A stretch of DNA of 32,417 nt from Clostridium sp. CAG:594. Lineage in GTDB: Bacteria > Bacillota_I > Bacilli_A > RF39 > UBA660. A program made the position numbers and the translations under genes. The notes below the pieces were generated by a model. That model was not told the origin of the DNA, did no database searches, and worked only from the letters and a program-made list of their open reading frames with translations. The DNA is taken from NCBI GenBank assembly GCA_000434835.1, contig FR881468.1:1-32417 (forward strand), written 5' to 3'. Positions 21,723 through 30,133 of this stretch are shown piece by piece. Position 1 is the stretch's first letter. The number at the start of each line of letters is the position of its first letter.

Positions 21723-22804
21723 TTTTTATCACCAACTAACTTTACTACCTCATCATATATTAATGATGCACTGTTTTTAACTTCAAACGATTTTAAATTT
21801 CTTTTTATGTTATTAGTATAAACTTTATCATTAAGAACTTTTTCTACCATTCTTAAAAGTGTATCACCTTCTAAGTCTTTTTCCTCTAAGATAAGAGCAG
21901 CATTAGAATTAACTAAGTCCATAGCATTTTTATATTGATGATTTTCCGTAACATACGGACTAGGTATTAAAATTGATGGTACGTTAAGTGCTGATATTTC
22001 TGCTAAAGTAGATGCTCCCGCTCTTGAAACTAGGCAATCGGTTTTCTTTAAAAGAGATGTCATACCATCAATATAAGGAACTAATTTTATGTTTTTTGTA
22101 TACTTATTTTTCTTATACTCATCAAAATAATTTTTACCAGTTACAAACATAACTTCATAATCTTTATTATTAAAAAGAGTTAGCATGCTCTTCATTTTAT
22201 CATTAATCGTCTTTGAACCAAGAGATCCCATAACTATTAAAACAAGTTTTTTGTTATCTGATAAGCCAAATTCTTTTTTATCTGCCTCTTTAGATGATAT
22301 AGCATTTTCACTACAAGGATTTCCTGTATATATAAACTTTTTATCATTCATTTTTTCTTCTAGACTTTTAAATGACACAAAAACTTTATCAGCGTATTTA
22401 CTAGCAAATTTATTAGTTATTCCAAAAGATGAGTTTTGTTCATGAATGCAGCATTTAACACCCAGTTTATGAGCAGCATAAATAACAGGTGCTGAAACAT
22501 ATCCTCCAACTCCTATTACAACGTCTGGTTTAAATTTCTTTATTATTTTCTTACATTTAAACGTAGCATTTATAAACAAGAATGCACTTTTTATATTACG
22601 AAGGCTTAAACTTCTTCTTAAACCTTCTATTTTTAGACCAACAAATTTAAATCCTGCCTTAGGCACTATATCTTTTTCCATCCTGTTTTTAGTACCAATG
22701 TATAATATTTCGGCATCTTTATTTCTTTCTTTAATTTTATTTGCAATTGCAAGTGCCGGATATATATGTCCTCCAGTACCACCTGCTGATATAATTACTT
22801 TCAT
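21719..22804 (-). CDS. murG: MurG, lipid II-forming GlcNAc transferase
   Basis: 361 residues from ATG 22804, preceded by AGGTGA; an upstream GTG in that site is rejected. GGTGGH loop at residues 8-13, 'HEQN' acceptor-site motif, and the C-terminal UDP-GlcNAc site 'SRAGASTLAEISA' with 'PYVTENHQYKNA'. MurG transfers GlcNAc to lipid I on the inner face of the membrane. It starts a murG-murB-divIB operon, with an extended -10 promoter immediately upstream. Confidence 0.97.
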   Translation of the reverse strand: MKVIISAGGTGGHIYPALAIANKIKERNKDAEILYIGTKNRMEKDIVPKAGFKFVGLKIEGLRRSLSLRNIKSAFLFINATFKCKKIIKKFKPDVVIGVGGYVSAPVIYAAHKLGVKCCIHEQNSSFGITNKFASKYADKVFVSFKSLEEKMNDKKFIYTGNPCSENAISSKEADKKEFGLSDNKKLVLIVMGSLGSKTINDKMKSMLTLFNNKDYEVMFVTGKNYFDEYKKNKYTKNIKLVPYIDGMTSLLKKTDCLVSRAGASTLAEISALNVPSILIPSPYVTENHQYKNAMDLVNSNAALILEEKDLEGDTLLRMVEKVLNDKVYTNNIKRNLKSFEVKNSASLIYDEVVKLVGDKK

Positions 22805-22823
22805 ATTCTTCACCTACTATTTC

Positions 22824-22832
22824 ATTATATCA
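22824..22832 (-). promoter_or_regulatory. Extended -10 promoter of murG-murB-divIB
   Basis: TGA then TATAAT (22829-22824) on the minus strand, 20 bases before the murG ATG. No strong -35. Confidence 0.5.
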
Positions 22833-22874
22833 TAATTATATGAGTTTAATAGATTAAAAAGAATTTTTTATAAA

Positions 22875-22906
22875 CAAAAAAACAACAGTTCTGATAAAAC
22901 TGTCGT
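22875..22906 (-). terminator. Terminator of the putative ncRNA
   Basis: 9-bp stem ACGACAGTT/AACTGTTGT with one G-U (22898-22906 with 22882-22890) followed by seven Ts on the minus strand. Confidence 0.75.
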
Positions 22907-23186
22907 CTTTTTAGTTTTGAAATGAAAAACCACTCTGAATTTAAGCAAACCTCAAATTCATTTTTAAATATTATCAGTATTTAATGTAGTATCTTATTTC
23001 AATGAGTTTTCTTTCTCACTTACAATTGTAAAGCCTAGAGTTAAATAAGATTAGCACAATTAGCCATTTTCACTACCTTAACAAACTCAAGATAGACTAT
23101 AAAGGTTATTGATCGTTCATCATTAAGATGTTCCTTTAAACAGAGCACCTTACTGATGAATAATAACTTCATAGTACCTCTAGGAT
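22875..23186 (-). ncRNA. Putative structured non-coding RNA, about 310 nt
   Basis: The only gene-free stretch over 300 bases (22805-23240). It has a consensus promoter, then a 7-bp closing stem CCTAGAG/CTCTAGG (23178-23184 with 23034-23040). Inside it is a long imperfect hairpin, 23096-23175, with arms TTCATCA/TGATGAA and TAAGGTGCTC/GAACATCTTA. It ends at a terminator near 22875. A later hairpin (GAATTTGAG/CTTAAATTC) lies at about 22940-22965. I found no long ORF on either strand. I looked for RNase P, tmRNA, SRP RNA, T-box and common riboswitch motifs and saw none, though 6S RNA or a divergent member of a known family cannot be excluded. It could also be an attenuating leader of murG, but murG seems to have its own promoter. 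Confidence 0.6.
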
Positions 23187-23192
23187 GATTTG

Positions 23193-23222
23193 ATTATACA
23201 CTAATTGTAAGACTATTGTCAA
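23193..23222 (-). promoter_or_regulatory. Consensus promoter of the putative ncRNA
   Basis: TTGACA (23222-23217), 18-base spacer, TATAAT (23198-23193) on the minus strand, just after ftsW. Both boxes are perfect. Confidence 0.8.
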
Positions 23223-23240
23223 GTATTTTTTTAATTTTTT

Positions 23241-24332
23241 CTAATTTTCTCTATATCTTGATATATTTAGTATTATTCCAACTGATATAAGTGTAATAAT
23301 TAGACTACTTCCACCATACGAAAAAAACGGAAGTGTAACACCTGTTACGGGAACAAGACCTACTACAACTGCTAAATTTAAAAGGGTTTGAAAAGAAAGC
23401 TGGAATATAATTCCAAATGTTAAAAACTTTGCAAAATTATCTGGGGCTTTAATCGATATTTTTATACTTCTTAATATTATTATTAAAAACAAAAACGCAA
23501 CCGAAATAATTCCAATTATCCCAAGTTCTTCTGATATTACTGAAAATATAAAATCCGTTTGTGGTTCTGGAAGATAAAAATGTTTTTGGATGGAATTGCC
23601 AAATCCCATTCCAAATAATCCACCTGGACCTATCGCATACAAAGACTGAATTGCCTGAAAACCAGTTCCTAAAGGATCACTCCAAGGATTTAAAAACGAT
23701 ACTATCCTCTCCATTCTGTATGGTGCAATTACAATAAGAACGCACACCCCTACCATACCAAGCATTCCAATTTTAATAAAAAATGAAAAATCTACGCCTG
23801 ATATAAAAAGCATTGCAACAATTGTCATTACAAGAATAGTTCCCGTTCCAAAGTCAGGCTGAAGCATAATTAAAAAGAAAGATAACATCGTAACTATTAA
23901 AATGGGAAAAGCACCTTTCTTTACGCTTCTCATGTCTTTTGGATTATTATATATGTATTTACTAGTAAAAATGATTAAAGCAAGTTTCATAAATTCACTA
24001 GGCTGAATACCAAGACCTGCAACTCCAAACCAGCTTCTAGAACCATTTCTTACACTTCCGATTCCTGGCATTAAAACAAGAATAAGTAATATAAAACATA
24101 TAAGTAAAATCATGTTTGATTTTTTAAGGTAATATTTATATGGTACTTTACTTACTATTATCATCAAGATTATTCCAATTATAAAAAATATACTTTGCAT
24201 TAACACGTAATGAAACTTATCATTAAATTTATACTCTGCCCACACACTTGATGCAGAATATATCATAACTATCCCATATATACATATTAAAAATACGGTA
24301 ATTATAAGTGGAATATCTAGTTTTCTTTTCAT
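23241..24332 (-). CDS. ftsW: FtsW/SpoVE-type SEDS peptidoglycan polymerase
   Basis: 363 residues with about ten hydrophobic helices. SEDS motifs: 'NGSRSWFGVAGLGIQPSEFMKLA', 'LQPDFGTGTI', 'GFQAIQSLYAIGPGGLFGMGFGNSIQK', 'PEPQTDFIFSVISEELG' and C-terminal 'FFSYGGSSL'. The family makes glycan strands from lipid II with a partner class B PBP (here the SpoVD-type protein four genes upstream). It sits before murG, where Bacillus has spoVE, so FtsW and the sporulation-specific SpoVE cannot be told apart; symbol is provisional. Confidence 0.93.
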   Translation of the reverse strand: MKRKLDIPLIITVFLICIYGIVMIYSASSVWAEYKFNDKFHYVLMQSIFFIIGIILMIIVSKVPYKYYLKKSNMILLICFILLILVLMPGIGSVRNGSRSWFGVAGLGIQPSEFMKLALIIFTSKYIYNNPKDMRSVKKGAFPILIVTMLSFFLIMLQPDFGTGTILVMTIVAMLFISGVDFSFFIKIGMLGMVGVCVLIVIAPYRMERIVSFLNPWSDPLGTGFQAIQSLYAIGPGGLFGMGFGNSIQKHFYLPEPQTDFIFSVISEELGIIGIISVAFLFLIIILRSIKISIKAPDNFAKFLTFGIIFQLSFQTLLNLAVVVGLVPVTGVTLPFFSYGGSSLIITLISVGIILNISRYREN

Positions 24333-24371
24333 AAGTAGGCATCACCTTTCTACTTAAGTTTATTTTATGAA

Positions 24372-24396
24372 AATAAAAAAAAGAACTACAAGTTCT
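24372..24396 (-). terminator. Terminator after the NUDIX gene
   Basis: 6-bp stem AGAACT/AGTTCT with a 3-base loop and a long T run on the minus strand; the stop codon of the gene lies in the hairpin. Confidence 0.75.
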
Positions 24397-24901
24397 CCTT
24401 AATGTACTCTGTTAACACACCTAACATTTCGTATGCTATTGGTCTAAATGATGGAAATTTATTCGCCTGGTCTATTAGTGTTTCTTCTGCCTTTTTTAAA
24501 GGAACATAAACTAATTTAAAGTCGCCTTTTTCTTCGTATGCAGTATAGTTTGTTTTTGATAAGTCTGGCTTTTTATTCGTGGTACAAATATAATATAAAA
24601 TTATGTTGCATCTATTTTTACCTTTGTTAAAATAATTTTTAGATAGGTGTTTAATCATCATAAATGGTTCTAACTCTTCTTTTTCTATACTCATTCCAGT
24701 TTCTTCTTTTAGCTCTCTTATAAGTCCTTTAACTGGTTCTTCATCTTTTTCTAAGTGACCTCCTGGAAACTGATAATCATTGTATGAAAAACCTAAAAGA
24801 AGTTCTTTTTTGTCATTTACTATAATTGCTTTTACCCTTGTTACGTAATCATCTATTTCTTTATCTTTTAATTTATCTTCATTTAATATTAATTCTTTCA
24901 T
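24386..24901 (-). CDS. NUDIX hydrolase
   Basis: 171 residues from ATG 24901 with AGGAGG seven bases upstream; the longer frame has no support. The NUDIX box is complete: GGHLEKDEEPVKGLIRELKEETGM (Gx5Ex7RELxEExG, written here in two overlapping parts of 45-70). NUDIX enzymes hydrolyse nucleoside diphosphates linked to other groups; the substrate cannot be predicted. It lies between mraY and ftsW, where murD usually lies in Bacillus, and has its own ribosome binding site and terminator, so it is likely a later insertion in the dcw cluster. Confidence 0.9.
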   Translation of the reverse strand: MKELILNEDKLKDKEIDDYVTRVKAIIVNDKKELLLGFSYNDYQFPGGHLEKDEEPVKGLIRELKEETGMSIEKEELEPFMMIKHLSKNYFNKGKNRCNIILYYICTTNKKPDLSKTNYTAYEEKGDFKLVYVPLKKAEETLIDQANKFPSFRPIAYEMLGVLTEYIKENL

Positions 24902-24982
24902 AGGTACGCCTCCTATCTTTAGCATATTAATATTAGCAAATAAACAAAATAATATCAAACAATTTTAACTTTTAGTGTAAAG

Positions 24983-25007
24983 AAAAAGAAGCTTATAACC
25001 AAGCTCC
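24983..25007 (-). terminator. Terminator after mraY
   Basis: 7-bp stem GGAGCTT/AAGCTTC with one G-U and a T run on the minus strand, overlapping the last mraY codons. Confidence 0.65.
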
Positions 25008-25985
25008 ATAAACAACTGCTAAAGTTCCTAATATTAAACCTACGATCCAAAATAACTTAACAATGTCTTGTTCTTTCCATCCTAATTTTTCAAAATTATG
25101 ATGAAGTGGTGTCATTAAAAACAATTTTTTCTTAAGTACTAAAACCCAGAATACTTGTAAGATAACACTTAACGTTTCAATTACAAACACACCCATTATT
25201 ACTGCAAATGTAAGTTCATGTCTTGTTAGTATTGCAACCGATGCTAACACACCACCTATTGCAAGGGATCCGGTATCTCCCATAAACACTTTTGCAGGAT
25301 ACGCATTATAAACTAAAAATCCTAGTATAGCGCCTGCTAATATAAAGCAAAAAATAGCTATATCTTGATACCCTAAAAGCCAAGTTGTTGACCAAGTTAT
25401 AATTCCCATTACAAGTGTTGCAATAAAAGATAAACCACCAGCAAGTCCGTCTAGGCCATCTGTTATGTTAACTGCGTTAGATGATGCAACAAGCATAAAT
25501 AATATAAAGAAGCCATATAACCATCCAACGTTAACTTTTAAGTTAAAAGCGTGAAACCAAAGTAATGGCTCAGAACCACTTTTCATGTAAATGAAGAAAA
25601 ACACAACTGCTATTATTACTTGTCCAAGTAGTTTTTGAACATCTGTTAAGCCTTCATTTTGTTTTTTTCTTATCTTCATAAAATCATCAATAAAGCCTAA
25701 TAAAGCGTACGCAACAAATACGAACAAAACTATGAGTAAATTACTATTAATACTAATTTTCTTAGTAAAATACATTATCATAATTGTTATAAAGGTTGGA
25801 ATTATAAAGATTAATCCACCTACTGTTGGAATACCATTTTTCTTTTTATGAGCAGGTCCAACAAACACACTTATTCTTTGACTTACGTTTAATTTCTTTA
25901 ATAAAGGTATCATAAAATAACCCATTATAACAGAAATTATAAAACCAATCATAAGTGCTAATAAAGATTTTGTTAAAACAAACAT
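24993..25985 (-). CDS. mraY: MraY, phospho-MurNAc-pentapeptide translocase (lipid I synthase)
   Basis: 330 residues, about ten membrane helices. Motifs in order: 'PAHKKKNGIPTVGG' near 44-57, 'GFIDDFMKI' (catalytic Asp pair), 'NAVNITDGLDGLAGG' and 'MGDTGSLAIGG', then 'TPLHHNFEKLGWKE'. MraY joins phospho-MurNAc-pentapeptide to undecaprenyl phosphate. A TATAAT element and an AGAGGTGAA ribosome binding site lie upstream. murE, the usual upstream neighbour, is absent; an L,D-transpeptidase gene is there instead. Confidence 0.97.
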   Translation of the reverse strand: MFVLTKSLLALMIGFIISVIMGYFMIPLLKKLNVSQRISVFVGPAHKKKNGIPTVGGLIFIIPTFITIMIMYFTKKISINSNLLIVLFVFVAYALLGFIDDFMKIRKKQNEGLTDVQKLLGQVIIAVVFFFIYMKSGSEPLLWFHAFNLKVNVGWLYGFFILFMLVASSNAVNITDGLDGLAGGLSFIATLVMGIITWSTTWLLGYQDIAIFCFILAGAILGFLVYNAYPAKVFMGDTGSLAIGGVLASVAILTRHELTFAVIMGVFVIETLSVILQVFWVLVLKKKLFLMTPLHHNFEKLGWKEQDIVKLFWIVGLILGTLAVVYGAWL

Positions 25986-26013
25986 TTATTATTCACCTCT
26001 TCTTACCTAGTTA

Positions 26014-26019
26014 ATTATA
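26014..26019 (-). promoter_or_regulatory. Possible -10 of mraY
   Basis: TATAAT on the minus strand, 28 bases before the ATG. -35 weak. Confidence 0.45.
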
Positions 26020-26079
26020 CTATATATTTTTATTTTTTACACATTTTTTATACCAACTTGATTAAAACTTTACTATTTT

Positions 26080-26856
26080 TTATTCGTGCACTAAAACGTT
26101 AGTACCAACGCTTACTTCGTCATAAACTTCTTCTGCATCAGTATACTTCATATTTACACACCCATGACTTCCGTTTAAATAATCATCTTTATTAAATGTT
26201 TTTCTCCAAGATGCATCATGAAGTCCTTGTCCTTTATCAAATGGCATCCAAAATTCTACCCTAACCTTATAGTCAGGTCCAGTTAAATATCTATCTTTTT
26301 CTTTAGAGTATATTTTATGACATCCAAGGCGCGTATCATACTTACCCTTTTTACCGGTTACTACGTCTGCTTCTAACTTTACATCACCATCTTTATATAA
26401 CCATAAAGTTTGGTCTGATATATCTACTTCAACGTACGGATTAGTTAATTTTTCTATGTATTTATGTGAAACATAACCATAAGTACCATCATATGATATG
26501 TAATCAAACGTACCATTGGTCTTTTCTTTTTTTAATTTACTAAATTTTGGTATAACTTTCAAAACCTCAGAAGATAAATCGGGTGCTTTTCTTAAGTTAA
26601 GATCAGCAAGTGCACATACATAAGCCTCGTCTTCTACAAATGGTTCTTCCTTTTCTTCTGTGGTAGTCTCTGAAACAGGTAATTTGTAAGTTGTATATTG
26701 GCTAGTGGATGAATAGGTAGTACTATTTTGACTAGTATGATAAGTAGTATCATTTTGGCTGGTATTATAATCTTTTACGCCTTCACATCCCGCAAAGGAA
26801 ATAGTCATTTCTAAACCAAGTAAAATAGATAATAGTTTCTTATTTTTAAGTTTCAT
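26080..26856 (-). CDS. L,D-transpeptidase (YkuD domain) lipoprotein with SH3 domain
   Basis: 258 residues. A signal with lipobox-like SFAGC puts the modified Cys at 24. A Ser/Thr/Tyr-rich spacer with repeats of TSQN.TTY type (about 32-57) follows, then an SH3b domain (about 78-136) and the YkuD catalytic domain (about 140-258) with His213 (GLHDASW) and the SHGCVN active site (Cys233). L,D-transpeptidases make 3-3 cross-links or anchor proteins to peptidoglycan, and resist most beta-lactams. It lies between spoVD and mraY. The promoter is good. Confidence 0.9.
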   Translation of the reverse strand: MKLKNKKLLSILLGLEMTISFAGCEGVKDYNTSQNDTTYHTSQNSTTYSSTSQYTTYKLPVSETTTEEKEEPFVEDEAYVCALADLNLRKAPDLSSEVLKVIPKFSKLKKEKTNGTFDYISYDGTYGYVSHKYIEKLTNPYVEVDISDQTLWLYKDGDVKLEADVVTGKKGKYDTRLGCHKIYSKEKDRYLTGPDYKVRVEFWMPFDKGQGLHDASWRKTFNKDDYLNGSHGCVNMKYTDAEEVYDEVSVGTNVLVHE

Positions 26857-26885
26857 AATAATCCTCTTTCTTTAATTGTATAAGT

Positions 26886-26914
26886 AGTCTAAATCTTTTT
26901 TAGTAAATTGTCAA
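26886..26914 (-). promoter_or_regulatory. Promoter of the L,D-transpeptidase gene
   Basis: TTGACA (26914-26909), 17 bases, TAGACT (26891-26886) on the minus strand; the spoVD stop codon lies within the -35 box. Confidence 0.5.
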
Positions 26915-28818
26915 TTACCAAGCATCAACCTTACCGTGCTACCTTCTTCCAGCCTTGTATTAGCTTTAGGGCTTTGTGATATTACTTTATTTCCACTACC
27001 ACTATAAGTAACATTATATTTAGAAAGTGTTTTGACAGCTTCTTTTACGTCCATTCCAACAACGTTTTCTACCGTATAATACTTTTTATCATCCCAGTTA
27101 TATTTCTTTTCAGAAGTAGTTTTTCTTCTTTTTATACCAAGTGCCTCAATCGAATCAGTTAATATTTGTTTTGCAACAGGAGCGGATACAACGCCACCAT
27201 ATTGAACTACTTTCTTAGGATTATTAATTGCAACATAAACTACTATCTTAGGATCATCTGCTGGTAAAAAGCCAATAAAAGATAATATATAATTTCCAAC
27301 CATATATGCCCCGTCTTTTACTTTTTGTGCAGTACCTGTTTTACCTCCTACTCGGTATCCTTCAATGTATGCATTTCTACCACTACCATTTGCAACAACA
27401 CTCTCTAGTGCTCTCCTTACGTTTTTAGAAGCCTCTTTTTTTATTACTTTCTTTATCTTAACAGGGGTATTTTCTTTTATTACAGAATTTGTTTCCGGAT
27501 CGTTTAGACTCTTTACAATGTATGGTTTATAAAGCGTCCCACCATTTATAGCTGCTGAAACCGCCGTGATTTGCTGGATTGGCGTTACTGATACACCTTG
27601 ACCAAATGCCGTTGTAGCAAGTTCAACTGGACCTACTTTGTTTAAATTAAAGATAATACCGGATGCTTCTCCGTTTAAATCAACGTTAGTTTTCTTACCA
27701 AAACCAAACTTATCTATGTATGAAAAAAGTTTATCCTTGCCAAGTCTGTTTCCAAGTTCTACAAATCCCGGGTTACATGAGTTTTCAACAACTTGTAAAA
27801 ATGTTTGTGCGCCATGTCCTCCTGCTTTCCAACACTTTATTTTAGCGTTTGCTACCTTTACACTTCCAGAGTCATAAAAGGTATCTTTATCAAGATCAAC
27901 CAATCCTTCGTTTAAAGCCGCAGATAAAGTTATTATTTTGAAAGTCGAACCAGGTTCATAAGTTGCCCATATAGGAAGGTTTCTACTTAAAGTTTCTGCA
28001 TCATAATTTTTATAGTTTGAAGCATCAAAGTTTGGTCTTGATGATATAGCAAGTATTTCACCTGTATTTGGGTCCATAGCTATTGCAAGTGCTGTTTCAG
28101 GATTATATTTTGTAACTACGTTATCTAGTTCTCTTTCTACGCTTTCTTGAATTTTTTGATTTATGGTAAGCGTTATGTTAACTCCGTTTTGAGGTGCTTC
28201 GTAAACTTGAGATAAATCAAGTTTATTTCCTTTTGCATCAGAATAATACTTAATAGCACCGTACTTTCCGGTTAAATACTTATCATACTGAAGCTCTATC
28301 CCAGAAAGGCCTTGATTATCTATTCCAACAAAACCTAACGTATGTGATAATTCTTTACCATAAGGATAATTTCTCTTTGATTCTCTTACTAAATAAACAC
28401 CATCATACTTTAATTTTTCTATTTCTTCTGCAACTTTATAATCTAATCTTCTCCCAAAAGGATGAACCCTATCAATTGATGCGTTTTTATAAACATGTTT
28501 TTTCATATCACTATAAGATACATTTAGGATTTCTGCTAATTTCTTAGTTACTTCTTCTTTATTTTTTATTTGATTAGGTATCAAAACAAGTGAAGTTGTG
28601 GTTATATTATCCGCAAGAACTATACCATTTCTATCATATATCTTTCCCCTGTCTGCTTCTAACGGAAGATTCCTACTCCACAAATCAGATGCTAAATTAT
28701 TTAACTTATCATATTCAAATGCCTGAATATAAAATACTTTTAAAATTACAACTATAAATACTATAAAAACACCTATTACAAATATTTTTATTTTATTGTC
28801 AACTTTCTTATTATTCAT
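26911..28818 (-). CDS. Class B penicillin-binding protein, SpoVD type, with one PASTA domain
   Basis: 635 residues from ATG 28818, with AGGTGA upstream. One N-terminal transmembrane helix (about 10-32), the class B dimerisation start 'ADRGKIYDRNG' (55-64), and a transpeptidase domain with STFK (Ser291), SCN (347-349) and KTG (493-495). A single PASTA domain fills about 578-635. B. subtilis SpoVD has one PASTA and PBP2B two, so this is nearer SpoVD, but with no other class B gene here it may be the general septal enzyme. It would cross-link strands made by the SEDS protein encoded downstream. Confidence 0.92.
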   Translation of the reverse strand: MNNKKVDNKIKIFVIGVFIVFIVVILKVFYIQAFEYDKLNNLASDLWSRNLPLEADRGKIYDRNGIVLADNITTTSLVLIPNQIKNKEEVTKKLAEILNVSYSDMKKHVYKNASIDRVHPFGRRLDYKVAEEIEKLKYDGVYLVRESKRNYPYGKELSHTLGFVGIDNQGLSGIELQYDKYLTGKYGAIKYYSDAKGNKLDLSQVYEAPQNGVNITLTINQKIQESVERELDNVVTKYNPETALAIAMDPNTGEILAISSRPNFDASNYKNYDAETLSRNLPIWATYEPGSTFKIITLSAALNEGLVDLDKDTFYDSGSVKVANAKIKCWKAGGHGAQTFLQVVENSCNPGFVELGNRLGKDKLFSYIDKFGFGKKTNVDLNGEASGIIFNLNKVGPVELATTAFGQGVSVTPIQQITAVSAAINGGTLYKPYIVKSLNDPETNSVIKENTPVKIKKVIKKEASKNVRRALESVVANGSGRNAYIEGYRVGGKTGTAQKVKDGAYMVGNYILSFIGFLPADDPKIVVYVAINNPKKVVQYGGVVSAPVAKQILTDSIEALGIKRRKTTSEKKYNWDDKKYYTVENVVGMDVKEAVKTLSKYNVTYSGSGNKVISQSPKANTRLEEGSTVRLMLGN

Positions 28819-28867
28819 AGCTATCACCTGTAATAAGTATATGTTTAAACATTTTAAATATTTTGTA

Positions 28868-28900
28868 AGAAAAAAAGAAAAGCGATTGCTTTTTCTTTTG
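28868..28900 (-). terminator. Terminator after the MFS gene
   Basis: About 10-bp stem AAAGAAAAAGC/GCTTTTCTTT with one bulge (28888-28898 with 28874-28883) and a T run on the minus strand. Confidence 0.7.
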
Positions 28901-28927
28901 CGTAAATTTTTATAATGTATTTTTTGA

Positions 28928-30121
28928 TTAATTAGATTTTTCTTTCACCATTTTAGTAATTGAAATTGATATATATAAAGTAAATGTAACTATTATAATT
29001 AAAAACATAATAGCATATTTAAGATCGAGTTTTAAAAGGATTAAACTAACTATTAAATTAAACGTGAAATTAACAAGCTTTCTTGCTAAGAAAAAATACA
29101 TTGATAATTTCTTGTGATGTTTTTCTGGTGATCTATTAAGTAGTAATGTTTTGCTATAATTTTGTGTTGGGTCTCTAAGTAGTAAAATAATTAAAAAACC
29201 AAGTGCAACTAAAATAATACCGACAAATCCATGTCTATATAAATCTCCAAATAAAATAAGTAATAAAGATATCAATAATGAAACATTTAAGATGATAGAC
29301 ATCTTATCTTTCAAAATTTTAAATATCTTTAAGAATAATAAGTTACCGATTACTCTAAAAAGTCTAGATAAAAATAGTATAAAACTGAAATATAATACGG
29401 TTTTATTATTGCTCAAAAATTCTTCCATATTAAACTGCATGATAAGTTTGGTATTTGTTTGAGCAACTTCAATTGATGAATATATAAGTCCATAAAAAAT
29501 TAATACAAAAATAATTATCTTATTAATTTTAACTTTATAGACAGGCGCTTCTTTCGCAGCGTTATCACAGGTTAAGAAATTCATTAATATTACGTTTATA
29601 AAAGTACAAAATATTGCAATATACATTGGAAGATAATTGTTTAAATTAAATATAAAACCTGATATAAGTGCAATTAACATCGTGATAAATGAGTATATGA
29701 ACGTTCCTTTTGATACATAGCTAAAAAACTCATCTTCTCTTCCTAAATATTTTAAGTTTTTTCTTATTATTATATGATCCATGCTTTTAAAAAGAAAGGC
29801 TATTTGATAGACTATAAAACCAAATAATATGCCATTAAAACTTTTTAAAAAAGTAAATAAAAGACTTGCTACTAATAAAAGTATATTACCAATCTTTATG
29901 GATTTTAACGCACCTATTTTCCCAATTATTTTGTTTATCAAAAAATATCCAAAAAAGCAAACAATAACTGATAAAGACATAATTAAATTAATCTGCCCTG
30001 CATCTAGATGTTTTACTCTGGTTAAAAAAAGCGTATTAATAGCGGCCCAAAACATCAAATCATCAGAAAGTCCATAGTAAATAGGCCATATTTTACTACT
30101 TAGTTTTACTTTTTCTTTCAT
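28928..30121 (-). CDS. MFS transporter
   Basis: 397 residues with about twelve hydrophobic helices and a central loop near residues 190-200, the major facilitator layout. Starts 'KEKVKLSSKIWPIYYGLSDDLMFW', with a 'GKIGALKSIKIGN' loop between helices 2 and 3, where family members keep a G...D.. G(R/K)R motif. Substrate unknown. First gene in the direction of transcription is upstream (CmpB-like), 12 bases away, so co-transcribed. Confidence 0.8.
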   Translation of the reverse strand: MKEKVKLSSKIWPIYYGLSDDLMFWAAINTLFLTRVKHLDAGQINLIMSLSVIVCFFGYFLINKIIGKIGALKSIKIGNILLLVASLLFTFLKSFNGILFGFIVYQIAFLFKSMDHIIIRKNLKYLGREDEFFSYVSKGTFIYSFITMLIALISGFIFNLNNYLPMYIAIFCTFINVILMNFLTCDNAAKEAPVYKVKINKIIIFVLIFYGLIYSSIEVAQTNTKLIMQFNMEEFLSNNKTVLYFSFILFLSRLFRVIGNLLFLKIFKILKDKMSIILNVSLLISLLLILFGDLYRHGFVGIILVALGFLIILLLRDPTQNYSKTLLLNRSPEKHHKKLSMYFFLARKLVNFTFNLIVSLILLKLDLKYAIMFLIIIVTFTLYISISITKMVKEKSN

Positions 30122-30133
30122 ATTTATTGCTCC

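Noticed and set aside
22805..23240. tmRNA, RNase P RNA, SRP RNA or T-box at 22.8-23.2 kb
   Set aside because: The invariant motifs (GAGGAAAGUCC, GGAUUCGACAGG, the SRP core loop, the T-box AGGGUGGAACCGCG) are absent on both strands by eye. A divergent form cannot be excluded.
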